Part shown: in pieces, positions 28,680 to 38,028 of the stretch
How the letters are laid out: every line of letters begins with the position of its first letter
Position numbering within the stretch: the first letter of the stretch is position 1
Source: Bosea vestrisii
GTDB taxonomy: Bacteria; Pseudomonadota; Alphaproteobacteria; Rhizobiales; Beijerinckiaceae
Length of the DNA stretch: 64,000 nucleotides
Direction of reading: 5' to 3'
NCBI RefSeq assembly: GCF_030144325.1
Contig: NZ_CP126307.1
Span: 5,112,001 to 5,176,000 of the forward strand
Program-made: the position numbers and the translations under genes
Notes under the pieces: generated by a model
Told to the model about the DNA's origin: nothing
Database searches by the model: none
The model's input: the letters and a program-made list of their open reading frames with translations, nothing else

Positions 28680-30827
28680 CTGCGCGTAGCCCAGGCGCTG
28701 GTTGAGCTCTTCCAGCAGCTTCTCGGCGGCGTCGGCGATGACGGTGCCGGGCGGGAAGATCGCGCTGGCGCCAGCCTCGATCAGGGCGTCGAAATCCTGT
28801 GGCGGGATCACGCCGCCGACGACGATCATGATGTCGGGCCGGCCGGCCTTGGCGAGTGCCGCCTTGAGCTCCGGCACCAGCGTCAGATGGCCGGCCGCCA
28901 GCGAGGAAACGCCGATGATGTGGACGTCGTTCTCGACGCCCTGGCGCGCCGCTTCGTCGGGCGTGGCGAAGAGCGGGCCGATATCGACGTCGAAGCCGAG
29001 ATCGGCGAAGGCAGAGGCGATCACCTTCTGGCCGCGGTCATGGCCGTCCTGGCCCATCTTGGCGACGAGGATGCGCGGGCGGCGCCCGTCCGCCTCCTCG
29101 AAGGCCTCGCACATCAATTGCACGCGCGTCACCGCAGGGTTCATCTCGCCGACCTCCCGCTTGTAGACGCCCGAGATCGACTTGATCTCGGCCCGGTGGC
29201 GCCCGAAGACCTGCTCCATCGCCAGCGAGATCTCGCCGACGGTTGCCTTCGCCCGCGCCGCCTTGACCGCAAGATCGAGCAGATTGCCGTCGCCTTGTGC
29301 ACCGTTGGTCAGCGCGGTGAGGGCCGCTTGCGTCTCGGCCTCGTTGCGCTCGGCCTTGAGCCGCCGGAGCTTGTCGAGCTGCTGGGTGCGGACCGAGGCG
29401 TTGTCGACCTTGAGCACGTCGATCGCCGCTTCGTTCTCGGGCTTGAAGATATTGACGCCGATGATCGCTTGCTGGCGTCCATCGATACGCGCTTGCGTCT
29501 TGGCCGCGGCCTCCTCGATCCGGAGCTTGGGGATGCCGGCCTCGATCGCCTTGGCCATGCCGCCGAGTTTCTCGACCTCCTGGATATGGCCCCAGGCCTT
29601 GGCGGCGAGCTCGGCGGTGAGGCGCTCGACATAATAGGAGCCGCCCCAGGGGTCGATGATCCGGGTCGTGCCGCTCTCCTGCTGCAGGACGATCTGGGTG
29701 TTGCGGGCGATGCGGGCGGAGAAATCGGTCGGCAGCGCCAGCGCCTCGTCGAGCGCATTGGTGTGCAGCGACTGGGTATGCCCCTGCGTCGCCGCCATCG
29801 CCTCGATCATGGTGCGTGGCACGTTGTTGAATACGTCTTGCGCCGTCAGCGACCAGCCCGAGGTCTGGCAATGGGTGCGTAAAGGGAGCGACTTCTCGTT
29901 CTGCGCCCCGAAATCCTTGACCAGCTTGGCCCAGATCAGCCGCGCTGCCCTGAGCTTCGCCACCTCCATGAAGAAGTTCATGCCGATGGCCCAGAAGAAG
30001 GAAAGCCGCGGCGCGAAGACGTCGACGCCGAGGCCCGCCTGCTGGCCGGCGCGGATGTACTCGACGCCATCGGCGAGCGTGTAGCCGAGCTCGAGGTCCT
30101 GCGTCGCTCCGGCCTCCTGCATGTGGTAGCCGGAGATCGAGATCGAATTGAACTTCGGCATGTTGGCCGAGGTGTAGGCGAAGATGTCGCCGATGATCCG
30201 CATCGAGGGCGAGGGCGGGTAGATATAGGTGTTGCGGACCATGAACTCCTTGAGGATGTCGTTCTGGATGGTCCCCGAGAGCTTGGCCGCCGGCACGCCC
30301 TGTTCTTCCGCCGCGACAATGTAGAGCGCCAGCACCGGCAGGACGGCGCCGTTCATCGTCATCGACACGCTCATCTGGTCGAGCGGGATGCCGGAGAACA
30401 GGGTGCGCATGTCGTAGATCGAATCGATCGCGACGCCGGCCATGCCGACATCGCCGCCGACGCGCGGATGGTCGCTGTCATAGCCGCGATGAGTGGCAAG
30501 ATCGAAGGCGACCGAAAGCCCCTTCTGGCCGGCGGCGAGATTGCGCCGGTAGAAGGCGTTGGAGTCCTCCGCCGTGGAGAAGCCGGCATATTGCCGGATC
30601 GTCCAGGGCTGGTTGACGTACATGGTCGGGTAGGGGCCGCGCAGATAGGGCGCGATGCCTGGAAGCGTGCCGACGAAGGGCAGGCCGTCACGATCCGCGG
30701 CCGTGTAGAGCGGCTTGACCGGAATGTCCTCCGGGGTCTGCCAGAGGTCGCCTGTGGCCTGAGGGGCGCTCGCGCGGGCTGCCGTGTCGGCGAAGGCGAG
30801 CTTCGTGAAATCCGGGATCGCGGTCAT
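28662..30827 (-). CDS. scpA: Methylmalonyl-CoA mutase large subunit
   Basis: A 721-residue adenosylcobalamin enzyme interconverting methylmalonyl-CoA and succinyl-CoA. The N-terminal TIM barrel has GPYPTMYVNQPWTIRQYAGF and GLSVAFDLATHRGYDSDHPR. The C-terminal B12 domain has the ligand motif DGHDRG at about residue 600. The ATG at 30827 has GGGAG 6 bases upstream; the longer frame to 30857 is less likely. It is the last gene of scpB-thiD-scpA and overlaps the thiD stop by 4 bases. Confidence 0.96.
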   Translation of the reverse strand: MTAIPDFTKLAFADTAARASAPQATGDLWQTPEDIPVKPLYTAADRDGLPFVGTLPGIAPYLRGPYPTMYVNQPWTIRQYAGFSTAEDSNAFYRRNLAAGQKGLSVAFDLATHRGYDSDHPRVGGDVGMAGVAIDSIYDMRTLFSGIPLDQMSVSMTMNGAVLPVLALYIVAAEEQGVPAAKLSGTIQNDILKEFMVRNTYIYPPSPSMRIIGDIFAYTSANMPKFNSISISGYHMQEAGATQDLELGYTLADGVEYIRAGQQAGLGVDVFAPRLSFFWAIGMNFFMEVAKLRAARLIWAKLVKDFGAQNEKSLPLRTHCQTSGWSLTAQDVFNNVPRTMIEAMAATQGHTQSLHTNALDEALALPTDFSARIARNTQIVLQQESGTTRIIDPWGGSYYVERLTAELAAKAWGHIQEVEKLGGMAKAIEAGIPKLRIEEAAAKTQARIDGRQQAIIGVNIFKPENEAAIDVLKVDNASVRTQQLDKLRRLKAERNEAETQAALTALTNGAQGDGNLLDLAVKAARAKATVGEISLAMEQVFGRHRAEIKSISGVYKREVGEMNPAVTRVQLMCEAFEEADGRRPRILVAKMGQDGHDRGQKVIASAFADLGFDVDIGPLFATPDEAARQGVENDVHIIGVSSLAAGHLTLVPELKAALAKAGRPDIMIVVGGVIPPQDFDALIEAGASAIFPPGTVIADAAEKLLEELNQRLGYAQKSAAE

Positions 30828-31651
30828 GGCTTGCTCCCGTCTGGTCTGTCCCACCAATGGTGGAAATGATGCACCGGTCCGTGGCCGTGGCCAACCTTGA
30901 CCGCGTCCGAGGCGACGATCGCGGCCGAGATGTAGCGCTTGGCCAGCACCACCGCCTCGTTCAGCGCGATGCCGTGGGCGAGGCCCGAGGCGATCGCCGA
31001 GGACAAAGTGCAGCCGGTGCCGTGGGTGTTCTGCGTGGCGATGCGGGGCGCGACCAGGCGTTCCCGCCGACCGTCCTTGCCGATCAGGATATCGACGCTG
31101 TCTTCGCCGGTGCCGTGGCCGCCCTTGACCAGCACATTGGCGGGCCCAAGCGCGAGCAGCGCCTCCGCCTGTTCGGCGGCCGCATCTTCGGTCTCCGCCA
31201 TCGCGGTTCTAAGCAGGGCGGCTGCCTCGGGCAGGTTCGGCGTGACGATCGTGCAGAGCGGCAGCAGGCGGCGCTTCAGCGCTTCGATAGCGTCCTCCTG
31301 CAGGAGGCGCCCGCCGGAGGCCGCGATCATCACCGGATCGAGCACGATATTCTTCGCGCCATGACGTTCGAGGCCATCGGCAACGGTCTCGATCAGCTCG
31401 GCGGTGGCGAGCATGCCGATCTTGACCGCATCGACCTGGAGATCATCGAAGACGGCATCGAGCTGCGCGGCGACGAAATCGGCCGGCACCGGATGGATCG
31501 CGGTGACGGCGGTGGTGTTCTGCGCGGTCAGCGCCACGATGACGCTGGCGCCATAGACCTGATGTGCGGCGAAGGTCTTGAGGTCGGCCTGGATGCCGGC
31601 GCCGCCGCTGGAGTCGGAGCCGGCGATGGTGAGCGCGGTCGGCATGATCAT
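30824..31651 (-). CDS. thiD: Hydroxymethylpyrimidine/phosphomethylpyrimidine kinase
   Basis: A ribokinase-fold enzyme that phosphorylates HMP and HMP-P in thiamine biosynthesis. It has LTIAGSDSSGGAGIQADLKTF at the N-terminus, VLDPVMIAASGGRLL and the catalytic anion hole NTHGTGCTLSSAIA. The ATG at 31651 overlaps the scpB stop (ATGA); the ATG at 31645 has AAGGG at better spacing (6 bases) and may be the true start. The C-terminus has an unusual His/Trp-rich tail (GHGHGPVHHFHHWW). It lies, oddly, between the two mutase genes. Confidence 0.93.
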   Translation of the reverse strand: MIMPTALTIAGSDSSGGAGIQADLKTFAAHQVYGASVIVALTAQNTTAVTAIHPVPADFVAAQLDAVFDDLQVDAVKIGMLATAELIETVADGLERHGAKNIVLDPVMIAASGGRLLQEDAIEALKRRLLPLCTIVTPNLPEAAALLRTAMAETEDAAAEQAEALLALGPANVLVKGGHGTGEDSVDILIGKDGRRERLVAPRIATQNTHGTGCTLSSAIASGLAHGIALNEAVVLAKRYISAAIVASDAVKVGHGHGPVHHFHHWWDRPDGSKP

Positions 31652-33570
31652 CCCTTGCTGGTGCTGACCGGGGATATGGCGATCGCCAGCGCTTCCTGCA
31701 GCACGGCGATGGCGTCACAGCCGGCGAAGACAAAATTCGTCACGCCGGCCTCGCGCAGCGCCGCCTCCTGCTCGCCTGGGCGGCCAGCAAGCCAGATCGT
31801 GGCGCCGGCTGCGGTCAGTGCTGTTGCAGCCCGGATCGCCTCGCTCGAATAGGCTTCATCGGAGCCGCAGAGGCATGCGAGCTTCGCGCCTGAGGTTCGG
31901 AAGGCTGCGACGAGTGCGTCGAGATCGGTCGCGCCCGCCTGGGCGAAGCCGTCGCCTGAGGGAGCGGCAATGCCGCCGGCCTCGAACAGGTTGCGGGCGA
32001 AACCGGAGCGGGCAGTGAAGCCGGCAATCGGCCCTAGCGTGGCGAGGAAGGCCTTGGGCCGCTCGCCGGCGGCTTCGGCAATGTCAGCACTGGCGCGCAG
32101 CGCCTCGAATGGCTCGGCCAAACGGATGCTCGGCAGGGCTTCGATTGTGATCGCGTGGCCGACAGTGCGCTCGGGGGGCGCGATTGGCGGTGTCGCCAGC
32201 ACCGACACAGAGGACTCCGACAGGTTCGGGAATTCGCTCGTGCCGGTGATCGGCTCGCGCCGGGTCGCGATCGCCTTGGCCCGGGCGTCGCGCTCGCGCG
32301 AAAGACCCTTCTGAATATGGCCGTTGGCGAGGGCGGCGACGATGCCGGCGAGGCCATCGGCGCTCTCGGCCTCGAGGTCCTGGAACTTGCGCCAGCCCTG
32401 CTCGCATAGCGCTTGCGTCAGCGCCTCGAAGCCGCCAGCCCCGGCGGCCGGATCGGCGACGCGCCAGAGGTTGGCTTCTTCCAGAAGGATCAGCTGGGTA
32501 TTGCGGGCGATGCGGCGGGCGAAACCGTCGGGCAGGCCGAGCGCAGCGGTGAAGGGCTGCACACCGATCGAATCCGCCCCGCCAACGCCGGCCGAGAAGG
32601 CGGCGATCGTGCCGCGCAGCAGGTTCACCCAGGGATCGCGCCGGGTCAGCGAGCGCCAGGCCGTCTCCGCATGAATGAAGACGGGCTTGGGATCGAGCCC
32701 GCAGGCGCGCTGCACCCGGTCCCAGAGCAGGCGCGCCGCCCGCAGCTTGGCGACGGTGACGAACTCGTCGGCATCGGCGACGAGGGTGAAGGAGATCGCG
32801 TCGCGCGCCTCGGCGAGCGGGACCCCCTCAGCTTCCAGCAGGCGCAGATAGGTTACGGCCGTCGCCAGCACGGCGCCGAGTTCCTGCGCTTCGGTCGCGC
32901 CGGCCTCATGCCAGACCCGGCCATCGGCGGCGAGGAATGGGCCGATAAAGCCGCGGGACTTCAGTGTGGCGATCGTCTTGGCAATGCGCTTGCCGAGCTC
33001 GGGCAATTGCACTGCCAGCGCCCCCGAACTCGCGAGCACACCGATCGGCTCCATGCCGAAATCGATCTGGAGGGAAGAGGGCGCATAACCGCGTTGCGCG
33101 ACGAGATCGGCCAGCAGCAGCGCATGCTTGCGGCCTCGCGGAGCAGGGTCGAGGCGCAGGCGAACGAGATCGAGCATGACGCCGTCGAGCGCCGCGTCGA
33201 GAGCATCTACAGAGGTCGCGTTGAGGCCGAAGCCGCGCGCTGCGGGCGCGCCGGCGAAACTCAGGCTGAGGGAATCGGCGCCGCCTTCCAGCTCGGCGAG
33301 GGCCAGCCTTGCCGCTTCGGCGGCATCAGGGTGATCGACGCGTGCCGCAACGCGCCAACGCCCGGCCTGGGCGCGCAAGGGGCGGGAGCTCGGCTCGGCC
33401 GCGGCTTCGTAGAGCGGCTCGATGCGAACACCGTCCGCCGTCCGCCCGACCAGCCTCTTCTCGAAATCGGCGCCCTTCAGCACCTTGTCGACAGCGGCAC
33501 GCCACTGCGCTTCGCCCGGCGTGGGGAAGGCGTCCATGAAGGACAGGTCGGCGAGGACTGTCGAGGTCAT
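31648..33570 (-). CDS. scpB: Methylmalonyl-CoA mutase small subunit
   Basis: A 640-residue non-catalytic partner of ScpA. It shares the mutase barrel fold (LPDGFARRIARNTQLILLEE) but lacks the DxHxxG cobalamin motif in its C-terminal Rossmann part (LACLCGSDEAYSSEAIRAA), as in other small subunits. The start at 33570 has AAGGAG 10 bases upstream; the longer frame to 33915 is rejected. It is the first gene of the operon, with a 12-base perfect palindrome 58 bases upstream. Confidence 0.93.
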   Translation of the reverse strand: MTSTVLADLSFMDAFPTPGEAQWRAAVDKVLKGADFEKRLVGRTADGVRIEPLYEAAAEPSSRPLRAQAGRWRVAARVDHPDAAEAARLALAELEGGADSLSLSFAGAPAARGFGLNATSVDALDAALDGVMLDLVRLRLDPAPRGRKHALLLADLVAQRGYAPSSLQIDFGMEPIGVLASSGALAVQLPELGKRIAKTIATLKSRGFIGPFLAADGRVWHEAGATEAQELGAVLATAVTYLRLLEAEGVPLAEARDAISFTLVADADEFVTVAKLRAARLLWDRVQRACGLDPKPVFIHAETAWRSLTRRDPWVNLLRGTIAAFSAGVGGADSIGVQPFTAALGLPDGFARRIARNTQLILLEEANLWRVADPAAGAGGFEALTQALCEQGWRKFQDLEAESADGLAGIVAALANGHIQKGLSRERDARAKAIATRREPITGTSEFPNLSESSVSVLATPPIAPPERTVGHAITIEALPSIRLAEPFEALRASADIAEAAGERPKAFLATLGPIAGFTARSGFARNLFEAGGIAAPSGDGFAQAGATDLDALVAAFRTSGAKLACLCGSDEAYSSEAIRAATALTAAGATIWLAGRPGEQEAALREAGVTNFVFAGCDAIAVLQEALAIAISPVSTSKG

Positions 33571-33627
33571 CAGCAACGAACTCCTTGCACGCTTTCCTCC
33601 GCCATTCCCGTCAGGCGATGGAACACA

Positions 33628-33639
33628 CGCCAATTGGCG
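33628..33639. promoter_or_regulatory. Perfect 12-base palindrome upstream of scpB
   Basis: CGCCAATTGGCG lies about 58 bases upstream of the scpB start, a usual position for an operator. No matching regulator is encoded nearby, and the assignment rests on position and symmetry alone. Confidence 0.3.
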
Positions 33640-33754
33640 GTCCATTGTGCAACCGCGAAGTCCTGATTGCCATGGCTCGGCGCGAACGCAAATGCCTCGT
33701 TGGTCGGAAAGCCGTGCCGAAATGCCTATCCCGGCCAAGGAAACTCCTATGCCT

Positions 33755-33788
33755 GCAAACGAAAACGCCGCCCGATGGGGGCGGCGTT
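33755..33788 (-). terminator. Rho-independent terminator for the 33815-34201 gene
   Basis: The arms AACGCCGCCC (33764-33773) and GGGCGGCGTT (33779-33788) form a 10-bp stem with a 5-base loop. Read on the minus strand, the stem is followed by TTCGTTT. It begins 27 bases after the minus-strand gene's stop. Confidence 0.82.
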
Positions 33789-33814
33789 GCCGTATTTCGG
33801 AATTGTGCTTCGGC

Positions 33815-34201
33815 TCAGACGAACTGGCCGAGGCCTGGGATCGCGCCCACAATCGCGCCCATCGTGTCCTCGCCCGCCTTCTCGCGGCCGACCGCGAACA
33901 TCTCCTTCGAGACACTCTGGATCTGGCCCATGGAAAGGCCGGCGCCCATCAGCTGGCCGCCGAGCGCCATCACGCCGCCGCCACCGCCCATCATGCCGCC
34001 GATCGTGCCGAGCAGCCCGCCCTTGGCGCCGCCTTCGGCTTCGGCGAGCTCCTGCGCGCCCGGCAGCGCCGCCATCAGCTGGCCGATCTCGGCCGCCGGA
34101 CCTTCCTTCTGCAGGAAGGCGAGGATGATGCCGATCGCCTTGCGCGCCAGCGACTCGTCGAGGCCGGAAGCAGCCATGATGCGGGAGATCAGTTCATCCA
34201 T
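33815..34201 (-). CDS. Small Gly-rich helical protein of unknown function
   Basis: This 128-residue protein has an N-terminal helical part (MDELISRIMAASGLDESLA, IGIILAFLQKEGPAAEIGQL), a Gly/Met-rich middle (GGMMGGGGGVMALGG) and a C-terminal helix ending DTMGAIVGAIPGLGQFV. It resembles DUF2267/DUF2780-like helical proteins, but the family is not certain. GAGGA lies 8 bases before the ATG at 34201. It has its own terminator and is divergent from the HerA-like gene. Localisation is unclear; there is no signal peptide. Confidence 0.72.
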   Translation of the reverse strand: MDELISRIMAASGLDESLARKAIGIILAFLQKEGPAAEIGQLMAALPGAQELAEAEGGAKGGLLGTIGGMMGGGGGVMALGGQLMGAGLSMGQIQSVSKEMFAVGREKAGEDTMGAIVGAIPGLGQFV

Positions 34202-34352
34202 CGTCCGGTCCTCTGATGTCGAGCCTGCAAACGCTCTACCAGATAGTTTACACATAAACTATCTCGGATGGAAGCGATCTTCATGCTTCCGCCCCAGTTC
34301 CCGTTTCGCTACACCCGTTCCACGACCTTATGGCAACGGAACAGGCGCGACC

Positions 34353-35888
34353 ATGGCGGATGACGGCACGATCCTGATCGGCAAGAGCGAGAAGCCGGAG
34401 GTGCTGCTGCTCAAGCTCGCCAATCGCCACGGCCTGGTCACCGGCGCGACCGGCACCGGCAAGACGGTGACGCTGCAGGTGCTGGCGGAGGGCTTCGCCA
34501 AGCATGGCGTGCCGGTCTTCGCCGCCGACATCAAGGGCGACCTATCCGGTATCGCAGCGCCGGGCAACTCCAAGCCGCCCTTCGTCAAGCGCGCCGAGGA
34601 ACTTGGGCTGAAATACGAACCCGACCAGTTCACCACCGTGTTCTGGGACGTGTTCGGCGAGCAGGGCCACCCGGTCCGCGCCACGATCTCGGAGATGGGA
34701 CCGCTGCTGCTGGCGCGCCTGCTCGATCTCAACGACACCCAGGAGGGTGTGCTCAACATCGCCTTCCGCATCGCCGACGAGCAGAAGCTGCTGCTGCTCG
34801 ACCTCAAGGACCTGCGCGCGATCCTCGCCTTCATCGCCGAGAATGCGCAGGAGCTGACGACCAAATACGGCAACGTCACCTCCGCCTCTGTCGGCACGAT
34901 CCAACGCGCTCTGCTCGTGCTGGAGAATCAGAAGGGCGACCTGTTCTTCGGTGAGCCGGCGCTCGACATCAACGACCTGATGAAGACCGATCGCGACGGC
35001 CGCGGCATCATCAACATCATGGCCGCCGACAAGCTGATGGCCAATCCGCGGCTCTACGCCACCTTCCTGCTCTGGCTGCTCTCCGAGCTGTTCGAGCAGC
35101 TTCCGGAGGTAGGAGATCTCGACAAGCCCAAGCTGGTCTTCTTCTTCGACGAGGCGCATCTGCTCTTCAACGGCGCGCCCAAAGCGCTGCTGACGGCGGT
35201 CGAGCAGGTCGTGCGGCTGATCCGTTCCAAGGGTGTCGGCGTCTATTTCGTTACGCAGAACCCGCTCGACATCCCCGATACGGTGCTGGCCCAGCTCGGC
35301 AACCGCGTCCAGCACGCTCTGCGCGCCTTCACGCCGCGCGACCAGAAGGCAGTCAGGGCTGCGGCCGAGACCTTCCGGCAGAACCCGAAGATCAACACCG
35401 AGCAGGCGATCACCCAGCTCGCCGTCGGCGAGGCCCTGATCTCGACGCTTGAAGGCAAGGGCTCACCGACCATGGTCGAGCGCTGCCTGGTCGCCCCGCC
35501 CATGGCGCAGGTCGGGCCGATCACGCCGCAGGAGCGGACGCAATGCATGCGCGCCTCCGGCTTCACCGGCAAATACGACACGATGGTCGACCGCGAGTCG
35601 GCTTATGAGGCGCTGATGCAGCGCAAGGGAATGAAGCCCGACGGCTCGCCGGTCGAGGCGTCGACCGAAGGTGGCGGCGGCATCCTCGACACCATCGGCG
35701 GCTGGCTCGGCGGCCCGAAGGAGCGCCCGAAGACCGGCCCGGGCTCGCGCGGTGGTCCCCTACCGCAGAGCATGACGGAGAAGATCATCACCTCGGCGGC
35801 GCGCTCGGCCGCGACCTCGATCGGCCGGCAGGTCGGCACCGCGATCTTGCGCGGCGTGCTTGGCTCGCTGACGGGCGGGCGGCGGTAA
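34353..35888 (+). CDS. HerA-like ATPase/helicase (DUF853 family)
   Basis: A 511-residue FtsK/HerA-superfamily ATPase. Walker A TGATGTGKTVT is at about 30-40, Walker B LVFFFDEAHLLF at about 255-266, and the sensor region YFVTQNPLDIPDTVLAQLGNRVQHALRAF follows. The Gly/Pro-rich C-terminal 100 residues end in a helix of Ala/Thr. DUF853 proteins are widespread; their role in DNA processing is inferred only from the fold. The ATG at 34353 is chosen; the frame extending back to 33585 covers other genes' territory. Confidence 0.9.
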   Translation: MADDGTILIGKSEKPEVLLLKLANRHGLVTGATGTGKTVTLQVLAEGFAKHGVPVFAADIKGDLSGIAAPGNSKPPFVKRAEELGLKYEPDQFTTVFWDVFGEQGHPVRATISEMGPLLLARLLDLNDTQEGVLNIAFRIADEQKLLLLDLKDLRAILAFIAENAQELTTKYGNVTSASVGTIQRALLVLENQKGDLFFGEPALDINDLMKTDRDGRGIINIMAADKLMANPRLYATFLLWLLSELFEQLPEVGDLDKPKLVFFFDEAHLLFNGAPKALLTAVEQVVRLIRSKGVGVYFVTQNPLDIPDTVLAQLGNRVQHALRAFTPRDQKAVRAAAETFRQNPKINTEQAITQLAVGEALISTLEGKGSPTMVERCLVAPPMAQVGPITPQERTQCMRASGFTGKYDTMVDRESAYEALMQRKGMKPDGSPVEASTEGGGGILDTIGGWLGGPKERPKTGPGSRGGPLPQSMTEKIITSAARSAATSIGRQVGTAILRGVLGSLTGGRR

Positions 35889-35904
35889 TCCGTTTCCCGC
35901 CATG

Positions 35905-35932
35905 CGCGCGGACGGCTGGTATCGTCCGCGCG
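35905..35932 (+). other. Stem-loop between the HerA-like and dipeptidase genes
   Basis: CGCGCGGACG (35905-35914) and CGTCCGCGCG (35923-35932) form a perfect 10-bp stem with an 8-base loop, 17 bases after the HerA-like stop. No T-tract follows, so it may be a weak or Rho-assisted terminator or an mRNA-end protector. Confidence 0.5.
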
Positions 35933-35977
35933 ACTAGGCATGATGGCGCCACCGGAATCAGCCTCCAGTGAGCGCCC

Positions 35978-37360
35978 ATGTCCCAGCTTCCCGCCATCCT
36001 CTCCCGCCTCGACGCCGATCTCGACACGTCGCTGGCCCGTCTCTCGTCCTGGCTCGAGATTCCGTCGATCGGGACCGATCCGGCCTTCGATACGCAGACG
36101 CGGCAGGCGGCCGAATGGCTCCGTGCCGATCTCGAAGGGCTCGGCTTCAAGGCTGAGTTGCGCGAGACCGGCGGCCATCCGGTCGTGCTGGCGCATCGGC
36201 CTAAAGCCGGCGCGCCGCACGCGCTGTTCTACGGCCATTACGACGTCCAGCCGGTCGATCCGCTGGATCTATGGGCGAATGACCCGTTCAAGCCGGTCGT
36301 CAAGGAGATCGAGCCGGGGCGAAAGGCGATCTTCGCGCGCGGTGCCTGCGACGACAAGGGTCAGGTCATGACCTTCATCGAGGCGATCCGCGCCACGCTC
36401 GCCGAGACCGGCGACCTGCCCATCGGCCTCACCATCCTGGTCGAAGGCGAGGAGGAATCGGGTTCAGTCAACCTGCCGGGCTTCATCAAGGCCAACGCCG
36501 CCGAGCTGAAGGCCGATTTCGCGCTGGTCTGCGACACCGGCATGTGGGACCGCGTCACGCCGCTGATCACCTCGACCCTGCGCGGCATGGTCTATCAGGA
36601 GGTCCGGCTGACCGCCGCCGACCGTGACCTGCATTCGGGCATGTTCGGCGGCGCGGCTGCGAACCCGATCCATGTGCTGACCAAGATCGTCGCTGAGATC
36701 CATGACGAGACCGGCCGGATCACCATTCCCGGCTTCTATGACGGCGTGCACGAGCCGACCAATGCGCAAAAGGCCGAATGGGCCGACCTCAACCTGACCG
36801 AGAAGGAATTCCTCGGCCAGGTCGGGCTGAAGCACTCGATCGGCGAGCGCGGCCGCATGCTGATCGAGCAGATCCAGTCGCGCCCGACCTGCGACGTCAA
36901 CGGCATCTGGGGCGGCTATACCGGCGAAGGCTCGAAGACCGTCATTCCCGCCAAGGCCTCGGCCAAGGTCTCCTTCCGTCTGGTTGGGGACCAGGATCCG
37001 GCGAAGATCGCCGCTGCCTTCCACCAGTTCGTGCGCGAGCGACTGCCAGAGGATGTCACGGCCGAGTTCATCGGCCATTCCGGCTCGCCAGCCTTGGCCG
37101 TGCCGGTCGATTCCCCGGTCCTGCACAAGGCGCGCAAGGCCTTGGGCGAGGAATGGGGCGGCCGCGTCGTCAGCATCGGCAGCGGCGGCTCGATCCCGGT
37201 GGGCGGCGACTTCAAGCGCACGCTCGGGCTTGACACGCTGTTCGTCGGCTTCGGCCTCGACGATGACCGCATCCATTCGCCGAACGAGAAGTACGATCTG
37301 TCCTCCTTCCACAAGGGCCAGCGCTCCTGGGCCCGCATCTTGCAAGCACTCGCCTCATGA
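35978..37360 (+). CDS. M20-family dipeptidase
   Basis: A 460-residue metallopeptidase of the M20/M25/M40 family. The metal ligand and catalytic motif GHYDVQPVDP (His87, Asp89) is followed by RGACDDKGQV (bridging Asp), VEGEEESGS (catalytic Glu pair) and the dimerisation domain. The size fits cytosolic carnosinase/dipeptidase-like enzymes. Its stop overlaps the next gene's ATG by 4 bases, so the LOG-family protein is co-expressed. Confidence 0.92.
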   Translation: MSQLPAILSRLDADLDTSLARLSSWLEIPSIGTDPAFDTQTRQAAEWLRADLEGLGFKAELRETGGHPVVLAHRPKAGAPHALFYGHYDVQPVDPLDLWANDPFKPVVKEIEPGRKAIFARGACDDKGQVMTFIEAIRATLAETGDLPIGLTILVEGEEESGSVNLPGFIKANAAELKADFALVCDTGMWDRVTPLITSTLRGMVYQEVRLTAADRDLHSGMFGGAAANPIHVLTKIVAEIHDETGRITIPGFYDGVHEPTNAQKAEWADLNLTEKEFLGQVGLKHSIGERGRMLIEQIQSRPTCDVNGIWGGYTGEGSKTVIPAKASAKVSFRLVGDQDPAKIAAAFHQFVRERLPEDVTAEFIGHSGSPALAVPVDSPVLHKARKALGEEWGGRVVSIGSGGSIPVGGDFKRTLGLDTLFVGFGLDDDRIHSPNEKYDLSSFHKGQRSWARILQALAS

Positions 37361-37938
37361 AATCCGTCTGTGTCTTCTGCGGCTCGAGTCCGGGCCGTGA
37401 CCCCATCCACGCCGAGGGTGCCCGCGCCATGGGCACCGCTATCGCCCAGCGTGGCCTGTCGCTGGTCTATGGCGGCGGCGCCGTCGGCCTGATGGGCATC
37501 GTCGCCAATGCCGCGCTCGAAGCCGGCGGCGAGGTCCACGGCGTCATCCCACGGGCGCTGCGCGAGAAGGAGGTCGGCCACAACAAGCTGACCCGGCTCG
37601 AAGTGGTCGAGACCATGCATATCCGCAAGGCGCGCATGGCCGAGCTCTCCGACGGCTTCATCGCCATGTCCGGCGGCATCGGCACCTTCGAGGAGATCTT
37701 CGAGATCTGGACCTGGGGTCAGCTCGGCATCCACGGCAAGCCGCTCGGCTTCCTCAACATCGCCGGCTTCTACGACCCGCTCTTCGCTTTCCTCGATAAC
37801 ACCACCAAGGCCGGCTTCATGTGGCAGGCCCATCGCGACATGGCGATGATGGAGACCGATCCGGCGGCCTTGCTCGACAAGATGGAGGCCTACAAGCCGC
37901 AGACCCAGATCAAATGGGTGGAGAAGTCGGAGGTTTGA
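37357..37938 (+). CDS. LOG family protein (cytokinin riboside 5'-monophosphate phosphoribohydrolase type)
   Basis: A 193-residue protein (TIGR00730). It has VCVFCGSSPGRDP at the N-terminus, LVYGGGAVGLMGIVANAA and the motif SGGIGTFEEIFEIWTWGQ, where most relatives have PGGxGTxxE; Ser replaces Pro. Members split nucleotide-5'-monophosphates at the N-glycosidic bond. It ends an operon with the dipeptidase; the next promoter starts 26 bases downstream. Confidence 0.92.
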   Translation: MKSVCVFCGSSPGRDPIHAEGARAMGTAIAQRGLSLVYGGGAVGLMGIVANAALEAGGEVHGVIPRALREKEVGHNKLTRLEVVETMHIRKARMAELSDGFIAMSGGIGTFEEIFEIWTWGQLGIHGKPLGFLNIAGFYDPLFAFLDNTTKAGFMWQAHRDMAMMETDPAALLDKMEAYKPQTQIKWVEKSEV

Positions 37939-37963
37939 CCTCTATCTGATAGGAATTTTATCC

Positions 37964-37992
37964 TTGACATCGTGACACTGATCGGGTAGAGA
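37964..37992 (+). promoter_or_regulatory. Near-consensus sigma-70 promoter
   Basis: TTGACA (37964-37969), a 17-base spacer and TAGAGA (37987-37992). It is unusually close to consensus for this GC-rich genome. Transcription would start near 38000 and meet an intrinsic terminator 30-60 bases later. Confidence 0.7.
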
Positions 37993-38028
37993 TCAGGAAC
38001 GCTCACGAATTGCGCCTGAGACTAACGG

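Noticed and set aside
33585..34352. An N-terminal extension of the HerA-like ATPase
   Set aside because: It covers a separate minus-strand gene with its own terminator, and the conserved N-terminus begins at 34353.
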